A program made the translations under genes and the position numbers. From an uncultured Bacteroidales bacterium (GTDB lineage Bacteria; Bacteroidota; Bacteroidia; Bacteroidales; UBA932), in the NCBI GenBank assembly GCA_900317065.1, contig ONFK01000100.1:1-8375 (forward strand): 8,375 nucleotides of DNA. Reading direction: 5' to 3'. The notes under the pieces were generated by a model that was given only the letters and a program-made list of their open reading frames with translations, was not told the origin of the DNA and searched no databases. Positions 6,275-8,375 of the stretch are shown one piece after another (the first letter of the stretch is position 1; every line of letters starts with the position of its first letter).

Positions 6275-6737
6275 CCCCCTGCCCGTGTCCGGGGGTGGAC
6301 ACGCCCCCCATATGGACGGACAAGTCCTCCACCCTGGCTCTATAGGCCTTGAACGACTGCAGCGCGCCGAGATAGGCGGGATTTGTGGTGAGGACCACGT
6401 CTCCGGGATTCAGGAATACGCGGGCGCAGACGTCGATACCCTGCTGGCTCGAAGTGGTGATCTGCACACGCTCCAGCGGCACATCATAGCGCTGCGAAAT
6501 AATCTCCCGCAACTCAGTAACCCCCTGTGTGCCACCGTATTGCAGCGCACGCGCTCCATACTTCTCTACAACCTGCCGCGTCAGCCCCTCCATCTCCGCA
6601 AGCGGAAAAGTAGAGGCATCCGGATATCCCCCTGCGAACGAATAAATCGACGCCAGATCCACCTTGCGGAAGATTTCCCGCACGGGCGACCTCATGAACG
6701 ACGGCACGTCGTCCGAGAAGAATCTGGCGTAATCCAT
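5469..6737 (-). CDS. Aminotransferase N-terminal fragment in its own frame
   Basis: This frame begins MDYARFFSDDVPSFMRSPVREIF and matches the family as far as NPAYLGALQSFKAYRARVEDLSV, ending at about 6315. Beyond that it stays open to a stop at 5469-5471, but the residues are Arg/Gly/Pro-rich out-of-frame translation of the second half and have no family similarity. The meaningful part is therefore about 140 residues. If translated as is, the product would be a chimera that is unlikely to fold. Confidence 0.5.
   Translation of the reverse strand: MDYARFFSDDVPSFMRSPVREIFRKVDLASIYSFAGGYPDASTFPLAEMEGLTRQVVEKYGARALQYGGTQGVTELREIISQRYDVPLERVQITTSSQQGIDVCARVFLNPGDVVLTTNPAYLGALQSFKAYRARVEDLSVHMGGVSTPGHGQGDGARRRQVVGDHAGNVGRGRSDRRERSPAGGCHPKRTGEVHLHSPGLLQSVGNYHDPGGEAGAGGFRPPRRPAHRRRQPLPRAPLQRRRHPNDILPGPRKDPAPRQFFQDLRPRIPPRMDHSRTSTAGADLRLQAGPGPLPTSLRPVSGRRVHGQRRTRPESREKHRPLSRQARLHALAARKIYARRGELDASRRRSLPVGDSPRRHRHCRHVRLGPCSRRCLRRRLLLLSGRQPPQHHAPELLLSGEGADGGRGSTAGFRNPESRIG
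6186..6219. repeat. GC-rich repeat with a CCCTGCGG duplication inside the aminotransferase
   Basis: CCCTGCGG occurs at 6186-6193 and again at 6203-6210, 17 bases apart, followed by GACTCCGCT and TCGCTCCGG respectively. The segment also folds on itself through GGGA (6192-6195) and TCCC (6202-6205). It encodes a Gly/Ala/Thr/Pro-rich stretch just before the conserved strand KFIYIVPDF, where relatives have a short loop. This composition looks like an interspersed repeat rather than ordinary coding DNA. Confidence 0.5.
6284..6303. repeat. Perfect 7-bp palindrome at the frameshift
   Basis: CGTGTCC (6284-6290) and GGACACG (6297-6303) flank a GGGGGT loop. The palindrome abuts a run of six C (6304-6309; G on the coding strand), the likeliest position of the one-base frame change. 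It lies between the last residues clearly matching the aminotransferase N-terminal half and the first residues of the other frame, so it is probably part of the inserted DNA. Confidence 0.6.
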
Positions 6738-6746
6738 CAATGGATA

Positions 6747-7205
6747 CTATTTATATTGAACAGTCTTTGCAAAGAGATCCATCTTGAAGTCATTGCCTTT
6801 AGCATCTTTGCCGTCAATCAAGACAGAATATCCGCCATCCTTTTTCTTGATGGTCTGTTTGCCCGAGGCAGGCTCTACAGAATAGTCTTTTCCATCAGGA
6901 TACTCTACATAGAGGCACATCCAGTCGCCATAGCCGCCGTTGTTCTCCTCTACACCGTAGTTCAGGGTCTTTTCCAAGGCAATACCGTCATCGATTAACG
7001 CAGAAGCGGTAGTTTTACGGTCTGAGGTGAGAACGAATTGGAACCACAGGCCACGCTGGGAATCATCGACCGTAGCTTCTACGTTTTCGTAGGTTACTCC
7101 GTTTACAGTCACGGTGTTTTTGGAAGCACTTTCTTCCTTTTCACATGCTGCAAGCATCAGGCAGCCGGCTAGCGCAAGGGCCAAAATACGGGTAATGGTT
7201 TTCAT
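6747..7205 (-). CDS. Small lipoprotein of unknown function, possibly surface-exposed
   Basis: This 152-residue protein has a lipoprotein signal peptide: a basic start, a hydrophobic core, and LAAC with Cys21. A second lipobox-like LAGC ends at Cys15, but its hydrophobic core is short, so Cys21 is preferred. The residues after Cys21 are EKEES; in Bacteroidetes, charged acidic residues right after the cysteine can act as a lipoprotein export signal to the cell surface, so surface display is inferred. The mature part has alternating short strands and Gly/Asp turns (VNGVTYENV, GGYGDWMCLYVEYPDG) and I recognise no family. The gene lies 17 bases after murA and 9 bases before the aminotransferase, in the same orientation. 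Its base composition is much more AT-rich than its neighbours (about 44% GC in two hand-counted 60-base stretches, 63% in murA), which may mean later arrival. It probably has no enzymatic role in the pathway around it. Confidence 0.85.
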   Translation of the reverse strand: MKTITRILALALAGCLMLAACEKEESASKNTVTVNGVTYENVEATVDDSQRGLWFQFVLTSDRKTTASALIDDGIALEKTLNYGVEENNGGYGDWMCLYVEYPDGKDYSVEPASGKQTIKKKDGGYSVLIDGKDAKGNDFKMDLFAKTVQYK

Positions 7206-7222
7206 AATAGTATGGTTTATAA

Positions 7223-8375
7223 TTATTTACGTGTAATCTTCGCTCCGAGGGCGTTGAGGCGGACGTCGATATCCTCGTATCCGCGGTCGATCTGCTCGAT
7301 ATTGTCGATTTCCGAGATGCCCTTTGCGCTCATTGCGGCCAGCAGCATGGCGATACCGGCACGGATGTCCGGAGAGGTCATGCGGTTGGCGCGGAGCTGG
7401 AACTTATGGTCGTGCCCGATCACCACGGCGCGGTGCGGGTCACAGAGGATGATCTGCGCGCCCATGTCGATCAGTTTGTCGGTGAAGAACAGACGGCTCT
7501 CGAACATCTTCTGGTGGATGAGCACGCTGCCCTTGCACTGGGTGGCCACCACCAGCAGCACGCTCAGAAGGTCCGGGGTGAGACCCGGCCAGGGGGCGTC
7601 CGCGATTGTCATGATGGAGCCGTCGATGAAGGACTCGATCTCATAGCTCTCCTGCGCGGGAACGTAGATGTCGTCGCCCCTCTGCTCGAGCTTGACGCCT
7701 ATGCGGCGGAAGGCCTCGGGGATGATGCCCAGGTCGGGGTAGGACACGTTCTTGATGGTGAGTTCGCTCTGGGTGATGGCGGCCAGGCCGATGAAGGATC
7801 CTACCTCGATCATATCCGGCAGGATGCGGTGGTTGGCCCCGTGCAGTTTCTTGACTCCGTGGATGGTGAGGAGGTTGCTGCCTATGCCCTCGATGTTGGC
7901 GCCCATCGCATTCAGCATCTTGCAGAGCTGCTGCAGATAGGGCTCGCAGGCGGCGTTGTAGATGGTGGTGTCCCCGTCCGCGAGCGAAGCGGCCATCACG
8001 ATGTTGGCGGTGCCGGTGACGGAAGCCTCATCCAGCAGCATGTAGGTGCCCTTGAGACCTTTGGGTGCGGTGAGATGATATGCGCGGCGGTCCTTGTCGT
8101 ATTCGTAGGATGCGCCCAGTTTCACGAAGCCCTCGATGTGGGTGTCCACGCGCCGGCGTCCGATCTTGTCGCCTCCGGGTTTGGGGAAGTAGGTCTCGCC
8201 GAAACGGCTGAGCATGGGGCCGGAGATCATCACCGATCCGCGCAGCGATGCGCATTTCTTCACGAACTCGGCGCTCTCCACGTAGGAGCGTTCGATGGCG
8301 TCGGCCTGGAAGGTGTACTCGCCTTTCTCGTGGCGGGTTACCTTGACCCCCATCTCGCGAAGAAGTTCGATGAGG
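7223..8375 (-). CDS. murA: MurA, UDP-N-acetylglucosamine 1-carboxyvinyltransferase, 5' end outside window
   Basis: MurA transfers enolpyruvate from phosphoenolpyruvate to UDP-GlcNAc, the first committed cytoplasmic step of peptidoglycan synthesis. The frame is open to the right edge (residues LIELLRE precede the internal Met at 8353), giving 383 visible residues of a normal ~430-440; the N-terminal Lys/Asn active-site motif lies outside. Visible landmarks are GSVMISGPMLSRFG, the active-site loop PGGDKIGRRRVDTH, TAPKGLKGTYMLLDEASVTGT, NAACEPYLQQL, LPDMIEVGSF, and PWPGLTPDLLS with the catalytic Asp equivalent to E. coli Asp305. The loop has Asp (codon 8168-8170) where E. coli has Cys115, the residue alkylated by fosfomycin; Asp enzymes such as that of Mycobacterium tuberculosis are active and insensitive. 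The TAA at 7223-7225 is followed 17 bases later by the lipoprotein gene, so read-through transcription is likely. No Cys copy or second murA is visible here. Confidence 0.97.
   Translation of the reverse strand, partial: LIELLREMGVKVTRHEKGEYTFQADAIERSYVESAEFVKKCASLRGSVMISGPMLSRFGETYFPKPGGDKIGRRRVDTHIEGFVKLGASYEYDKDRRAYHLTAPKGLKGTYMLLDEASVTGTANIVMAASLADGDTTIYNAACEPYLQQLCKMLNAMGANIEGIGSNLLTIHGVKKLHGANHRILPDMIEVGSFIGLAAITQSELTIKNVSYPDLGIIPEAFRRIGVKLEQRGDDIYVPAQESYEIESFIDGSIMTIADAPWPGLTPDLLSVLLVVATQCKGSVLIHQKMFESRLFFTDKLIDMGAQIILCDPHRAVVIGHDHKFQLRANRMTSPDIRAGIAMLLAAMSAKGISEIDNIEQIDRGYEDIDVRLNALGAKITRK

Larger units (their letters stand above)
5393..6737 (-). pseudogene. Fold-type I PLP aminotransferase (2-aminoadipate/aromatic aminotransferase-like), frameshifted
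   Basis: The two halves of one aminotransferase lie in different frames. The first half, from the ATG at 6737, matches the family N-terminus: SFAGGYPDASTFP, LQYGGTQGVTELRE and SSQQGIDVCARVFLNPGD. The second half, about 6190 to 5393, carries the PLP core. The second frame is +1 relative to the first; removing one base between about 6320 and 6275, for example from the G-run at 6304-6309, joins them into 447 residues. Relatives are near 400, and the excess is explained by an internal GC-rich insertion at the break plus a C-terminal extension. The motif set is that of the LysN/Aro8-like family (no MocR DNA-binding domain), which transaminates various amino acids. It is not DapL by sequence, although it precedes dapF. 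An in-frame TTG at 6740 also exists, but ATG 6737, nine bases after the lipoprotein stop, is preferred. The break could be a real inactivation, a recoding site or a sequencing error in a homopolymer. Confidence 0.85.

Noticed and set aside
6304..6309. Programmed ribosomal frameshifting as the primary explanation of the break
   Set aside because: The palindrome overlaps inserted repeat-like DNA, and the shift needed is +1, with no classic slippery heptamer, stop codon or Shine-Dalgarno stimulator seen. Mutation or sequence error is simpler, so recoding is kept only as an alternative.
5393..6737. Reading the aminotransferase as DapL (LL-diaminopimelate aminotransferase) because it precedes dapF
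   Set aside because: Its motifs (AGGYPDASTFP, TSSQQGIDV, GSFSKIFAPGFRLGW) are those of the LysN/Aro8-like family, not DapL. Proximity to dapF is not enough.

Overview
The window looks like a chromosomal segment from a gut-type member of the Bacteroidales. The signs are the Bacteroidetes form of the YfhO membrane protein, an ECF sigma factor with a membrane partner, a lipoprotein with an acidic patch after its lipid-anchored cysteine, and mostly AT-rich start regions without Shine-Dalgarno sequences. Core genes are moderately GC-rich (murA is about 63% in a hand-counted stretch). The lipoprotein gene is much more AT-rich (about 44% in two hand-counted stretches). Genus cannot be decided from this sequence. 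There is no stretch over 300 bases without a gene, and I see no RNA gene, CRISPR array, transposase or phage gene.

Layout. On the minus strand, from the right edge: murA (5' end outside the window), a small lipoprotein gene, a fold-type I PLP aminotransferase broken by a frameshift, and dapF. They are spaced 17, 9 and 15 bases apart and so probably form one transcription unit. murA (UDP-GlcNAc to enolpyruvyl-UDP-GlcNAc) and dapF (LL- to meso-diaminopimelate) both supply peptidoglycan precursors, so this is a cell-wall block. Converging on dapF with a 9-base overlap is a plus-strand pair: an ECF sigma factor and a single-pass membrane protein that I read as its probable anti-sigma partner. Divergent from the sigma factor, across a 74-base AT-rich gap, are a YfhO-family polytopic membrane protein and rsmA, one base apart. 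rsmA runs off the left edge.

The most unusual feature is a set of palindromic, repeat-like insertions inside coding sequence. dapF carries an extra block of roughly 35 residues encoded by a 64-base hairpin. The aminotransferase carries a GC-rich insertion with palindromes and a repeated 8-mer at the place where its reading frame is lost. It also has a C-terminal extension encoded by a hairpin lying between two 16-base direct repeats. Together these suggest small palindromic elements that enter genes and are sometimes tolerated in frame.

Other notable points are a MurA with Asp in place of the fosfomycin-reactive Cys, and a sigma/partner pair with an unrecognised periplasmic domain. I found no clear novel defence or mobile system.
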